The position numbers and the translations under genes are program-made. The notes beneath the pieces are model-generated. The model saw nothing but the letters and a program-made list of their open reading frames with translations. It ran no database searches and was not told the origin of the DNA. A stretch of DNA of 64,000 bases, taken from contig DATAEE010000002.1 of NCBI GenBank assembly GCA_036258175.1, forward strand, positions 42,910-106,909, written 5' to 3'. Below, piece after piece: positions 50,931 to 58,577 of the stretch. This stretch comes from DATAEE01 sp036258175 (GTDB lineage: Bacteria; Acidobacteriota; Vicinamibacteria; Vicinamibacterales; 2-12-FULL-66-21). Positions within the stretch are counted from its first letter, which is position 1; each line of letters opens with the position of its first letter.

Positions 50931-52679
50931 ATGTCCCCCTACACCGAACCCGGATGGCTCGTCATGTTGTACCTCGCAGGGGACAACAATCTGACTGAGG
51001 AAATGGTCCGCGCACTGCAGTCGCTTGGGGAAGCGGACCCGATGCCGGGCACACGAATCGTTGCCCAGCTGGACCCGAGCGGACTCGGGTTGCCCACTCA
51101 GAGGTATGACTTTACCTCCGTCCAGCCAGGTCAGAGCCTCGACAGATACCTGCAACCGTGTTGCGCGATAGCGGAGACTAACACCGGTAACCCGAACGCG
51201 CTAAGCGACTTCATCAAGTGGGCCAACGATCTTCCCTGGACCGATTCGCGCCACCCAAAACCTGAGAAGCAGTTCCTGATTCTATCCGGGCACGGAAGCG
51301 GAACGACCGAAGACTTCCTGTTGAAAGACGAGAACTCGGCCGACGCTCTGTCGATTAATGAGCTCGCCATCGCGCTGAAAGACGCCCATACAGCAACTCG
51401 AAAAAAGATTGACATCCTGGGCATGGATGCGTGCTTCATGAGCATGTTCGAAGTTGCGTACGAGGTCCGGGATTACGTCAATCTGCTGGTTGGTGCGGAA
51501 GGGCTGGAGCCGGAGTTCGGGTGGCCGTATTCCAGGATTCTCGAAAAGGCCCGCGAAATATCAAACGCGCAGGGTCGACACATAGGTCCCGAGGAGCTGG
51601 CGCGCACGATTGTCAGGGAGTACACCGAGTTTTACTCCGACTACGATCGGACAGCCGGCCGGTCGGCGGATCTGGCTGCGATCAATCTCGTCGAGACTGA
51701 CGATCGGCGCGGCATGGCTGCGTTAGCCGCCGCGGTAACCTCGCTCGGCGATTCTCTGATTGCCAGCTTCGTCCACGACCCACGAAATCACGATCTCGTC
51801 ACCCTCGCGCACTGGAAGGCTCAGACCTACAAATCCGATCAGTACGTCGACCTGCACGACTTGTGCATCCAGCTTTACGAGGTTTTCCCTCCTAACAGCG
51901 ACGTCCGGAGCGGCTGCGAAGGCGTCATCAAAATGCTCGATGGCGACAGACTGGCGCTGGACGCCATTGACGATCCCACCAAGGTCTTTGCGACGAGCGG
52001 CACCGGCTGCATCGTCAAGTCCGGGTGTACTGGCTTCGCGCACCAGCATTCGTATGGCACATCGATTTACTTCCCCTGGGCTCTCGTGTCCAAGGACTAC
52101 GAAAACCTCGCGTTCTTCAAGGAAAAGAGATCAACAGTCGGCGGCTGGCCCGAGTTCCTCAATCAGCACGTGAGCGCCACCCGTCGCAAGCCCAGATTTG
52201 CCGAAACTGGTAAGACGACCGCGGAGCTGCCGACTGAAGAGATTCTCGCGTCCGTTCAGTTGAGTCTGATTCAATCGATCATTCCCAGGGAGATCCAGGT
52301 CCAGGTGCCAGACCTGAAGCGGGTGTTTGCCGATAGGATTCGTGCGCGGAAGGCACGGCTCGAAGCGAGAGGTGTTTCGCGAGTGGATACGCTTGACGGA
52401 GTATTTGACGTGGGAAGCGGCTTTGGCGGGAAACTGGGTCGTTTTACCGGCGTTGGGAGCCGCTTTACGGGCGTAGGCAGTAAATTCACGGGCGTAGGCA
52501 GCAAATTCACTGGCGTCGGCAGCCGGTTCCCTGCGGATCGAGAGAGGGCCGTGAAAAATCTGGCGCCCGCGATTGGGATCGCGTACTGGCCCCCTGAGGG
52601 TGGCGAACGAAATCGCTCGACCGGGGGACCGGCGACCCGCGAGAAAGACCAGCTCATATCACCAAGATCTGATGGGTAG
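50931..52679 (+). CDS. Clostripain-like (C11) caspase-fold protease with repeat tail
   Basis: Cysteine peptidase of the C11 family (clan CD), 582 residues. It opens with WLVMLYLAGDNNLTEEM; the catalytic His121 is in LILSGHGSG and Cys168 in LGMDACFMSMFE. Characterised C11 enzymes cut after Arg or Lys and mature by self-cleavage. The body to about residue 460 follows the family. The tail then carries four heptads FTGVGS plus R or K (residues 504-531, then Arg532-Phe533), each presenting a basic residue before Phe. No signal peptide is visible, so a cytoplasmic location is likely. It is the first gene of the C11 - TPR/CHAT - ECF sigma - membrane protein operon, 42 bp before the CHAT gene. Confidence 0.88.
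   Translation: MSPYTEPGWLVMLYLAGDNNLTEEMVRALQSLGEADPMPGTRIVAQLDPSGLGLPTQRYDFTSVQPGQSLDRYLQPCCAIAETNTGNPNALSDFIKWANDLPWTDSRHPKPEKQFLILSGHGSGTTEDFLLKDENSADALSINELAIALKDAHTATRKKIDILGMDACFMSMFEVAYEVRDYVNLLVGAEGLEPEFGWPYSRILEKAREISNAQGRHIGPEELARTIVREYTEFYSDYDRTAGRSADLAAINLVETDDRRGMAALAAAVTSLGDSLIASFVHDPRNHDLVTLAHWKAQTYKSDQYVDLHDLCIQLYEVFPPNSDVRSGCEGVIKMLDGDRLALDAIDDPTKVFATSGTGCIVKSGCTGFAHQHSYGTSIYFPWALVSKDYENLAFFKEKRSTVGGWPEFLNQHVSATRRKPRFAETGKTTAELPTEEILASVQLSLIQSIIPREIQVQVPDLKRVFADRIRARKARLEARGVSRVDTLDGVFDVGSGFGGKLGRFTGVGSRFTGVGSKFTGVGSKFTGVGSRFPADRERAVKNLAPAIGIAYWPPEGGERNRSTGGPATREKDQLISPRSDG
52440..52523 (+). repeat. Four 21-bp in-frame repeats encoding (R/K)FTGVGS
   Basis: Units at 52440-52460, 52461-52481, 52482-52502 and 52503-52523. 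The amino acids are the same apart from Arg/Lys exchange at the first position, while codons differ at most third positions (Phe TTT/TTC, Thr ACC/ACG/ACT, Val GTT/GTA/GTC, Ser AGC/AGT, Gly GGG/GGC). This pattern fits selection on the peptide rather than recent slippage. Confidence 0.85.
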
Positions 52680-52721
52680 CGAGGCAGCCGGAGTTCGCAA
52701 TCGAGACGAGCAACGGGGGAG

Positions 52722-55700
52722 ATGTCCGTGCGAGGACGAACGACCTGCGTCGCGGTAAGTGCATTCGTCCTCGCAGTATGTGTCGCGGGTTGTTCCAGGC
52801 CTGACGCAGCCAAAGCGTTCGCCGAGGCGGAGCAACTCCACTCGGAGTACGAAGAGAAGGCCAGCCAGAACGCCATCGTCAGGTATCGCGAGGCCTTGGT
52901 CGAATGGAAGAGACAGGGAAAAACCCGCGATGCCGTGAAGGCGAATCAGCGCATCGGAGCGACCTACGAACAGCTGGGTGCGCTGGGAGAATCACGACGG
53001 AGCTACCTCGAGACACTGTCGCTCACTCAAAAGCTGTCTGACCGCCTGCTCGAGAGCGAAGTCCGCAGCGACGTAGGTGTGGCGCACTCGCGGCTCGGCG
53101 AGTTCGATTCCGCATTGCCGGAATGTCAGAAGGCTCTCGAGCTGGCGCAGCAGGAACGAGGCGCGCGGGAAACGGCGCTCGCGCTGATTTGTGTCGGTGA
53201 GGTCGACTACTATCGAGGAAACTCGAAAGAAGCCATCCCCCTTTATCGCAAGGCCGAGCAGCTGTGGGAGACCGTCGGGGATCGACGAGGACAGGCCGAG
53301 ACCCAGCTCCTCCTCGGTTCCGCTCACGCGGATCTCAATGAGCTCGAGCGGGCCAGTCAGCATCTAAACGCCGCGCTGGCCCTCTGGACGGAGCTTGGAG
53401 GCAAACGCGGGCAGGCTCTAACTGAGTTTGCTCTGGTGCGACTGCAGTATTTCCCGGGCAAGTATCAGGAGGCGCTCAACCGATTAACGCGGCTGAAAGA
53501 ACGATTCCGGGCGGCAGGAGATGCCATCTGGCAGGCAGCGTGCCTGAGCAACACCGGATATGTCTATGAGCAGATGGGTGAAGGACGCCGGGCGCTTGGC
53601 TATTGGGAAGAAGCGTCCAGGCTCTTCGAGTCGGCGGGTCTTCAAATTGCCGCGCTCGAGATGTTCATAAAGATCGGCACGGCCCATCTTGGGACCGATG
53701 TGGCGGCCGCTTTGAGCTGGTTCGACAAAGCCCGCGTTTTGAGCGAAGCCTCCGGCAACCGGCATATGCAGTCCTGGGCTTTGAGATACATCGGAGTCGC
53801 GTATATCGCACGGAGGGACACAGCGAACGCGCTGCGCAATCTCGAACGTTCGCTCGACATTCAGCGGTCGGTCGAGGATCCGCTGTTCCGAGCGGGAACT
53901 CTCGCTGATCTTGGACGGGCGTACGAGCTCAGCGGCAACCGCGACCGTGCGACGAAGTTCTTCAAGGAGGCCCTGGTACTCAGTCAAACCGCGGGGGACC
54001 GTGTTGGAGAATCGAGGGCTCAGTTCGCGCTGGCGCGAGCGTCGGCCGCCGGAGGACAGCTGGACGCCGCGAGAGGCCACATCGAATCAGCGCTCAGGGT
54101 TGCGGAGTCACTCCGTACGGACGTGGAAGACCGCGAGCTTCGTGCGTCCTACTTTGCGTCCGTGCACCAGTATCACGAGGTGTATGTGGATGTGCTCATG
54201 CAGCTGCGCAAGTTGCAGTCTCGAGAGCAGTTGGCGGCCGCTGCATTCGAAGCCAGCGAGCGGGCGCGGGCGCGCTCGTTGCTCGACAGTCTGTCGGAAG
54301 CCCACGTCGACCTCCGAAGCGGCGTCGATCCTGATCTCCTGAAGCGGGAGCAGCAGCTGAAAGTTGCCTTCGCCGAGTGGGCGCAGCGTCAGCGAGAAAT
54401 GCTCGGCGCGCCCGCGCGCGACGCCGATCTCAAGGCTCTTGCGGCAAACCACCGTCAACTCGAGGATCGCTACAACCAGGTGCAGGCCGAGATTCGAAGC
54501 AGGAGCCCGCGCTACGCCGCGCTCGCGAAACCACAGCCGCTGAGCCTGAGAGACGTTCAGAAGCAAGTCCTAGACCGCGATACGCTGCTGCTGGAGTATG
54601 CCCTCGGCGACAGGCGCAGCTACTTGTGGGTCGTTTCGAACGCCGACCATTCCACCTACGAGCTCGCGCCGCGTGCAGAGATCGAGCAGGCCGCCCAGAA
54701 ACTCTATGCGCAATTGACGGCTCGCCTGACCGCCAGCGGCGACGCGCGCGCGCGGCGGCGCCTCGCCGAGGCGGCGGATGCGCAGTATTGGCGGGAAGCG
54801 GCCCGGCTCAGCGAACTGCTCCTCGCGCCGGCCGCAAAAAAACTGATCGGCAAGCGGCTTCTGGTTGTTGCGGATGGCGCGCTTCAGTATTTGCCATTCG
54901 CCGCACTGCCAATTCCAGGTAAGCAAGGCGATCCTGTGCCGATGCTGGTCGAACACGAGATCATCAGCCTGCCTTCTGCGTCGGCTCTGGCGGTTCTGCG
55001 CCGTGAGAATCGCGACTCGAAGCCGAGCGCCGCAGTTGCGGTCCTGGCGGATCCCGTGTTCGAGGCAGACGACCCGCGGCTCCGCGCGGGAAATGGCGCG
55101 GGCCGCGATGTGGCCAAGGCTGCTGCCATTCCACCGGTTGCTGCGAACGCCGACGCCGGGCTTGAGCTTGCTCTGCGCGATTTCGGATTCATGCGCGACG
55201 GCAAGCTGAGCGTGCCCCGGCTCGCAGCGACCCGTCACGAAGCGGACGCCATCGTCGGCGCGGCTCCAGCGGGGACCACGTTGCGGGCGATCGACTTCGA
55301 CGCCAACCGGGCCACGGCCATGAGCCCCGAGCTCGCAAAGTACCGCGTCGTCCACTTCGCCACCCACGGCGTCTTCAACAGCGACGATACGGCGCTGTCG
55401 GGCCTCATCCTCTCGATGTTCGACAAGCGAGGCCAGCCTCAGGATGGGTTCCTCCGCCTGCACGACATCTACGGTATGCACCTGCCGGTGGAGCTCGTGG
55501 TGTTGAGCGCATGCAATACCGCGCTCGGCAAACCGGTGAAGGGAGAAGGATTGGTAGGCATCGTCCGCGGCTTCATGTATGCCGGCGCCAGCCGGGTCAT
55601 CGCCAGCTTGTGGAAGGTGGACGACGATGCGACCGGCGCGATGATGGGACGCTTTTACGAAGAAATGCTGAAGAACAACCGGTCGCCCGCCGCCGCGCTG

Positions 55701-55790
55701 AGGCAGGCGCAGCTCGCGATGTGGCAGCAGGAGAGATGGCGTCCGCCATTCTACTGGGCAGCGTTCGCGCTGCAGGGGGAGTGGAAATGA
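52722..55790 (+). CDS. TPR-CHAT caspase-like protease, lipoprotein
   Basis: A 1022-residue protein with a lipoprotein signal (lipobox VAGC, Cys24). A long TPR array covers about residues 30-470 (AVKANQRIGATYEQLGALGE, AETQLLLGSAHADLNELERA, GTLADLGRAYELSGNRDRA), a helical linker follows, and a C-terminal CHAT domain covers about residues 690-1022. The caspase-like dyad is His882 (VVHFATHGVF) and Cys931 (VVLSACNTALG), followed by GEGLVGIVRGFMYAGASRVI. CHAT proteases such as separase and TPR-CHAT/Craspase cleave partner proteins on a signal. ATG 52722 or GTG 52728 may be the start. The gene ends in an ATGA overlap with the sigma factor gene. Confidence 0.9.
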   Translation: MSVRGRTTCVAVSAFVLAVCVAGCSRPDAAKAFAEAEQLHSEYEEKASQNAIVRYREALVEWKRQGKTRDAVKANQRIGATYEQLGALGESRRSYLETLSLTQKLSDRLLESEVRSDVGVAHSRLGEFDSALPECQKALELAQQERGARETALALICVGEVDYYRGNSKEAIPLYRKAEQLWETVGDRRGQAETQLLLGSAHADLNELERASQHLNAALALWTELGGKRGQALTEFALVRLQYFPGKYQEALNRLTRLKERFRAAGDAIWQAACLSNTGYVYEQMGEGRRALGYWEEASRLFESAGLQIAALEMFIKIGTAHLGTDVAAALSWFDKARVLSEASGNRHMQSWALRYIGVAYIARRDTANALRNLERSLDIQRSVEDPLFRAGTLADLGRAYELSGNRDRATKFFKEALVLSQTAGDRVGESRAQFALARASAAGGQLDAARGHIESALRVAESLRTDVEDRELRASYFASVHQYHEVYVDVLMQLRKLQSREQLAAAAFEASERARARSLLDSLSEAHVDLRSGVDPDLLKREQQLKVAFAEWAQRQREMLGAPARDADLKALAANHRQLEDRYNQVQAEIRSRSPRYAALAKPQPLSLRDVQKQVLDRDTLLLEYALGDRRSYLWVVSNADHSTYELAPRAEIEQAAQKLYAQLTARLTASGDARARRRLAEAADAQYWREAARLSELLLAPAAKKLIGKRLLVVADGALQYLPFAALPIPGKQGDPVPMLVEHEIISLPSASALAVLRRENRDSKPSAAVAVLADPVFEADDPRLRAGNGAGRDVAKAAAIPPVAANADAGLELALRDFGFMRDGKLSVPRLAATRHEADAIVGAAPAGTTLRAIDFDANRATAMSPELAKYRVVHFATHGVFNSDDTALSGLILSMFDKRGQPQDGFLRLHDIYGMHLPVELVVLSACNTALGKPVKGEGLVGIVRGFMYAGASRVIASLWKVDDDATGAMMGRFYEEMLKNNRSPAAALRQAQLAMWQQERWRPPFYWAAFALQGEWK

Positions 55791-56425
55791 CCGGCATCCT
55801 CAGGCGGTCGTTGACCGAGGAGTCGTGGGATGCCCTTTTCGACTTCCTCGATCCAGGTCGGTCAACGAGAACGGGACCGGACCGGAACGCCGCGGCTGAA
55901 GCCAGGTGCCTGGAGATTACGCGGAAGCTGGTGTTCTTTTTCGCCGGCCGCGCGTGCGGCGATGCCGAGGATTTGACCGCCGAGACGATCCTCAGGGTAG
56001 CGGGAAAAGCCCGGGAAATTGCCAGATCGCCCGGCATGGATCCGCTCGCCTATTTCTTCGGTGTCGCGCGCAACGTCCATCTCGAATGGCTTCGCGACGC
56101 ACGGCGTGAAACGACGCGGCGCGAGTCGGCCGTGCGTGACCCGGGGTTCTTCCCGATTCGAGATGTTCGGGCGTGGCGCAACGATGAAATCGTCCATCGG
56201 TGCCTGGAGCAGTGCATGGCGACGCTCGGCCGGGCTGCCAGGCAGCTGGTGATCAGTTATTACAGCGATGACAAGACGGCGAAGATCGAACGCCACCGCC
56301 AGCTCGCGGCGGAATTCGGCAAGTCGATGAACGCGTTGCGAATCGAAGTACACCGAATCCGGAAGGTGTTGAGGGAGTGCATGAGCGGATGCGTGCAACC
56401 CGAACTCGCGCGGGTGAGCCAGTGA
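55787..56425 (+). CDS. ECF-type RNA polymerase sigma factor
   Basis: A 212-residue sigma-70-like protein. Region 2 spans about residues 35-105 (EITRKLVFFFAGRACGDAED, LTAETILRVAGKAREIARSP, AYFFGVARNVHLEWLRDARR). A region-4-like helix-turn-helix follows near residues 140-200 (LGRAARQLVISYYSDDKTAK, LAAEFGKSMNALRIEVHRIR). The ATG overlaps the CHAT gene stop (ATGA) and the stop overlaps the next GTG, so it is made together with the proteases and the membrane protein. This arrangement is what ties the proteases to transcription control. Confidence 0.88.
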   Translation: MTGILRRSLTEESWDALFDFLDPGRSTRTGPDRNAAAEARCLEITRKLVFFFAGRACGDAEDLTAETILRVAGKAREIARSPGMDPLAYFFGVARNVHLEWLRDARRETTRRESAVRDPGFFPIRDVRAWRNDEIVHRCLEQCMATLGRAARQLVISYYSDDKTAKIERHRQLAAEFGKSMNALRIEVHRIRKVLRECMSGCVQPELARVSQ

Positions 56426-57204
56426 GCGGCAGAGCGCCCGACGACGCTGTGCTTCGCCGCTACCTGCTCGGCAACGTCGCCCCGGAGGTGCGCGAGCGAA
56501 TCGAGGCGCGGCTGTTCTCGGACGACAAAACGTTCTGGGAGCACCTCTGTCTCGTCGAAGACGAGCTCATCGAAGGCTACGTCGCAGGAGAGCTCGAGAC
56601 GGACGACGCGCGGCTGTTCGAGCGATCTTTCCTCTGCACCGACGAGCGCCGGAGCAAGCTCGAGTTCGCGCAAGCGCTGAGGGCGTACGTCACGACGCAG
56701 CAGCCGGTCCGAATTACCCTCTGGCATCGACTCCAGGGCATGGTCTCGGTGCCGGCCTGGGCCGTGGCGGCAGCAGTTGCCGCTCTCGTCGTATTGCCTG
56801 TCGCAAGCGGGTTCTTTGGCAGGCCCGCCGATCGCGCAGCCGTGGGCGAAACCGACGTCGTTGCCTCAGTATCGACCGGTCTCGTCAGAGGCGCGATCGC
56901 CGAGCTGCCACGCGTGCAGTTGTCGCCGGATTGCAAGCTGCTTCGACTCAGAGTGGAGCCGGACCAGGATCACCCGCGGTACGCCGCGACGCTCTACGAA
57001 GTCGGCGGTGAGGAAATCTGGTCGCAGGGCAACCTGACGCCGTCCGAAGTGGATGGACGCACGGCCGTCACCCTGACGCTTCCATGTGAGATGCTGGCAG
57101 CTGGCGACTACTACGTCACCTTGCGGTCGGCGGGACCCGAAACGTCCGCGACCACCGCGACGACTGCCGCGAGCAGGGCGAACTTCCGCGTGCTGCGTCC
57201 ATGA
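56422..57204 (+). CDS. One-pass membrane protein, likely regulator of the ECF sigma factor
   Basis: A 260-residue protein. The cytoplasmic N-terminal region (about residues 1-105: LRRYLLGNVAPEVRERIEAR, FWEHLCLVEDELIEGYVAGE, FLCTDERRSKLEFAQALRAY) resembles the zinc-less anti-sigma-like modules found beside acidobacterial ECF genes; no zinc-binding HxxxCxxC is present. One TM helix lies at about 110-131 (VPAWAVAAAVAALVVLPVAS). The outer part is strand-rich and could sense ligand or envelope state. The GTG at 56422 overlaps the sigma stop (GTGA). An anti-sigma role is inferred from position and topology; it is a possible substrate of the two upstream proteases. Confidence 0.7.
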   Translation: MSGRAPDDAVLRRYLLGNVAPEVRERIEARLFSDDKTFWEHLCLVEDELIEGYVAGELETDDARLFERSFLCTDERRSKLEFAQALRAYVTTQQPVRITLWHRLQGMVSVPAWAVAAAVAALVVLPVASGFFGRPADRAAVGETDVVASVSTGLVRGAIAELPRVQLSPDCKLLRLRVEPDQDHPRYAATLYEVGGEEIWSQGNLTPSEVDGRTAVTLTLPCEMLAAGDYYVTLRSAGPETSATTATTAASRANFRVLRP

Positions 57205-57211
57205 GCCCCGA

Positions 57212-58003
57212 TCATCCCACCAGCAGCCACACAGCGATCGCGACCGCATAGCCGGCGATCGCATCCGCTGCGAAATGATACCGGCCGGCGACCGAGCCGA
57301 CACCGACGCCAATTGCAAACGGGACGAGCGCTGCGGCGACCGCGGGCGACGCGCGCGCAAGTGCGAGGACGACGGAGAGCGCCTCGGCCGCGTGCCCGCT
57401 CGGGAACGTATTGCGCTCGTGGCTGAAGCCGCCGAGGACCATGAGGTTCAGCCGCCGTACGAAGGAGCGAGACGCGGGCGCCTCGCCCTCCAGCGCGCGC
57501 GGCGTCCGCGTCTGCGCCCAGGGCATGCACGCGAAGCAGATGTAGTCTGCCGTCAGGATGATGGTCCAGTAGCGTTCGACCTCCGTCACGCCGGCGGCGG
57601 CGTACGCGACGAGCGGGCCGAGGCCAACCATCGCGTACACCGCGAGGTAGCTCACCTCGAGGAACTCCACGGCGGCGACTGGCAATCTCGGGCTCCATGC
57701 GGCGGCGCCGAGACGGCGGTCGAGCGCCACGAGTCGCGTCTCGAGCCGCGGCATGGGCGCGACGTAAAAGAGGCCGGAGAGATAGTAACCGCCGAGCAGA
57801 TACGCGATTGCCGGCAGGATCCAGTCACGCAGCAGAAGGCTGTTGCGCCACGGCGCCAGGGGCGCGAAAGCGGCAAGGCCGCCGAGCGCCATCGCGATGA
57901 AAACGATGGCGGCGCGGCGGCGCGCCGGAAGCGCCGGCGCGACGAGCGCCGCGATGACGCAGTAGGTGCAAAAGCCGACGGTCACCCATTCGAAATCGCG
58001 CAC
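57212..58003 (-). CDS. PAP2-type membrane phosphatase
   Basis: A 263-residue polytopic protein of the PAP2/type 2 phosphatidic acid phosphatase family. The phosphatase signature is visible toward the C-terminus: TFPSGHAAEALSVVLALA and GRYHFAADAIAGYAVAI. The earlier Lys-x6-Arg-Pro motif is not clear. Several TM helices precede it. It probably dephosphorylates a lipid phosphate in the membrane. The start is GTG at 58003, near the divergent DinB gene; the 3' end converges with the operon above, 7 bp apart. Confidence 0.85.
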   Translation of the reverse strand: MRDFEWVTVGFCTYCVIAALVAPALPARRRAAIVFIAMALGGLAAFAPLAPWRNSLLLRDWILPAIAYLLGGYYLSGLFYVAPMPRLETRLVALDRRLGAAAWSPRLPVAAVEFLEVSYLAVYAMVGLGPLVAYAAAGVTEVERYWTIILTADYICFACMPWAQTRTPRALEGEAPASRSFVRRLNLMVLGGFSHERNTFPSGHAAEALSVVLALARASPAVAAALVPFAIGVGVGSVAGRYHFAADAIAGYAVAIAVWLLVG

Positions 58004-58013
58004 CGCGGGAGCG

Positions 58014-58019
58014 TATCAT
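58014..58019 (+). promoter_or_regulatory. -10 box giving a leaderless DinB transcript
   Basis: TATCAT ends 6 nt before the ATG at 58026. Only TTCCTC lies between them, leaving no Shine-Dalgarno of normal polarity. Confidence 0.45.
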
Positions 58020-58025
58020 TCCTCC

Positions 58026-58577
58026 ATGACCGACCCTCACACCGACCGAGTAGCACGCTTGATGAGCGCGTTCGACGAAGCGATGGGGAGGCTCATCACG
58101 CGCGTCGAGCGTGCAGGCGACAACGGGTTGGCCGCGCCGGCTGCCGGCGGATGGAGCGTCGCGCAGATTGCGTGGCATGTCGCGACCGTCAACGACAGCT
58201 TCGCGTCGATCATGGCGGAAGGGCGCGGCACAGAACCTGCGGCCTCGGGTTTCGTCGAACGCACCTGGCGCGACATCGTCGCTGGCATGCCCCCGAAGCT
58301 CGAAGCGCCCCGAAGCGCGCGGCCGCCTGAGCTCGTGGATGCGCAGGCGGCGCTCGTCCGGCTGCGCGAGTCCGCGGGGCGGGTGCGGGCAGCGATTGCC
58401 GGCCTGACGCCGGAGCGGGCCGGCAAGTGCCTGCACTCAGGGATCGTCGGGACTATTTCGGTGTATCAGGTTGCGGAATGGGCCACCGCGCATGCAATCC
58501 GCCACAACTGGCAGGCGAAGCGGGCCCTCGGTGAAGCTACGACGCGCGAGGCTGGACGCCCCAGCGGCGCCGCTTGA
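58026..58577 (+). CDS. DinB-superfamily protein
   Basis: A 183-residue four-helix protein of the DinB/YfiT metal-binding fold. GGWSVAQIAWHVATVNDSF supplies the first His and EWATAHAIRHNWQ the second and third, in the usual helix positions. Members include thiol transferases, but this one cannot be assigned a substrate. Its last 41 bp overlap the 3' end of the sigma-54 regulator gene in antisense. Confidence 0.85.
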   Translation: MTDPHTDRVARLMSAFDEAMGRLITRVERAGDNGLAAPAAGGWSVAQIAWHVATVNDSFASIMAEGRGTEPAASGFVERTWRDIVAGMPPKLEAPRSARPPELVDAQAALVRLRESAGRVRAAIAGLTPERAGKCLHSGIVGTISVYQVAEWATAHAIRHNWQAKRALGEATTREAGRPSGAA

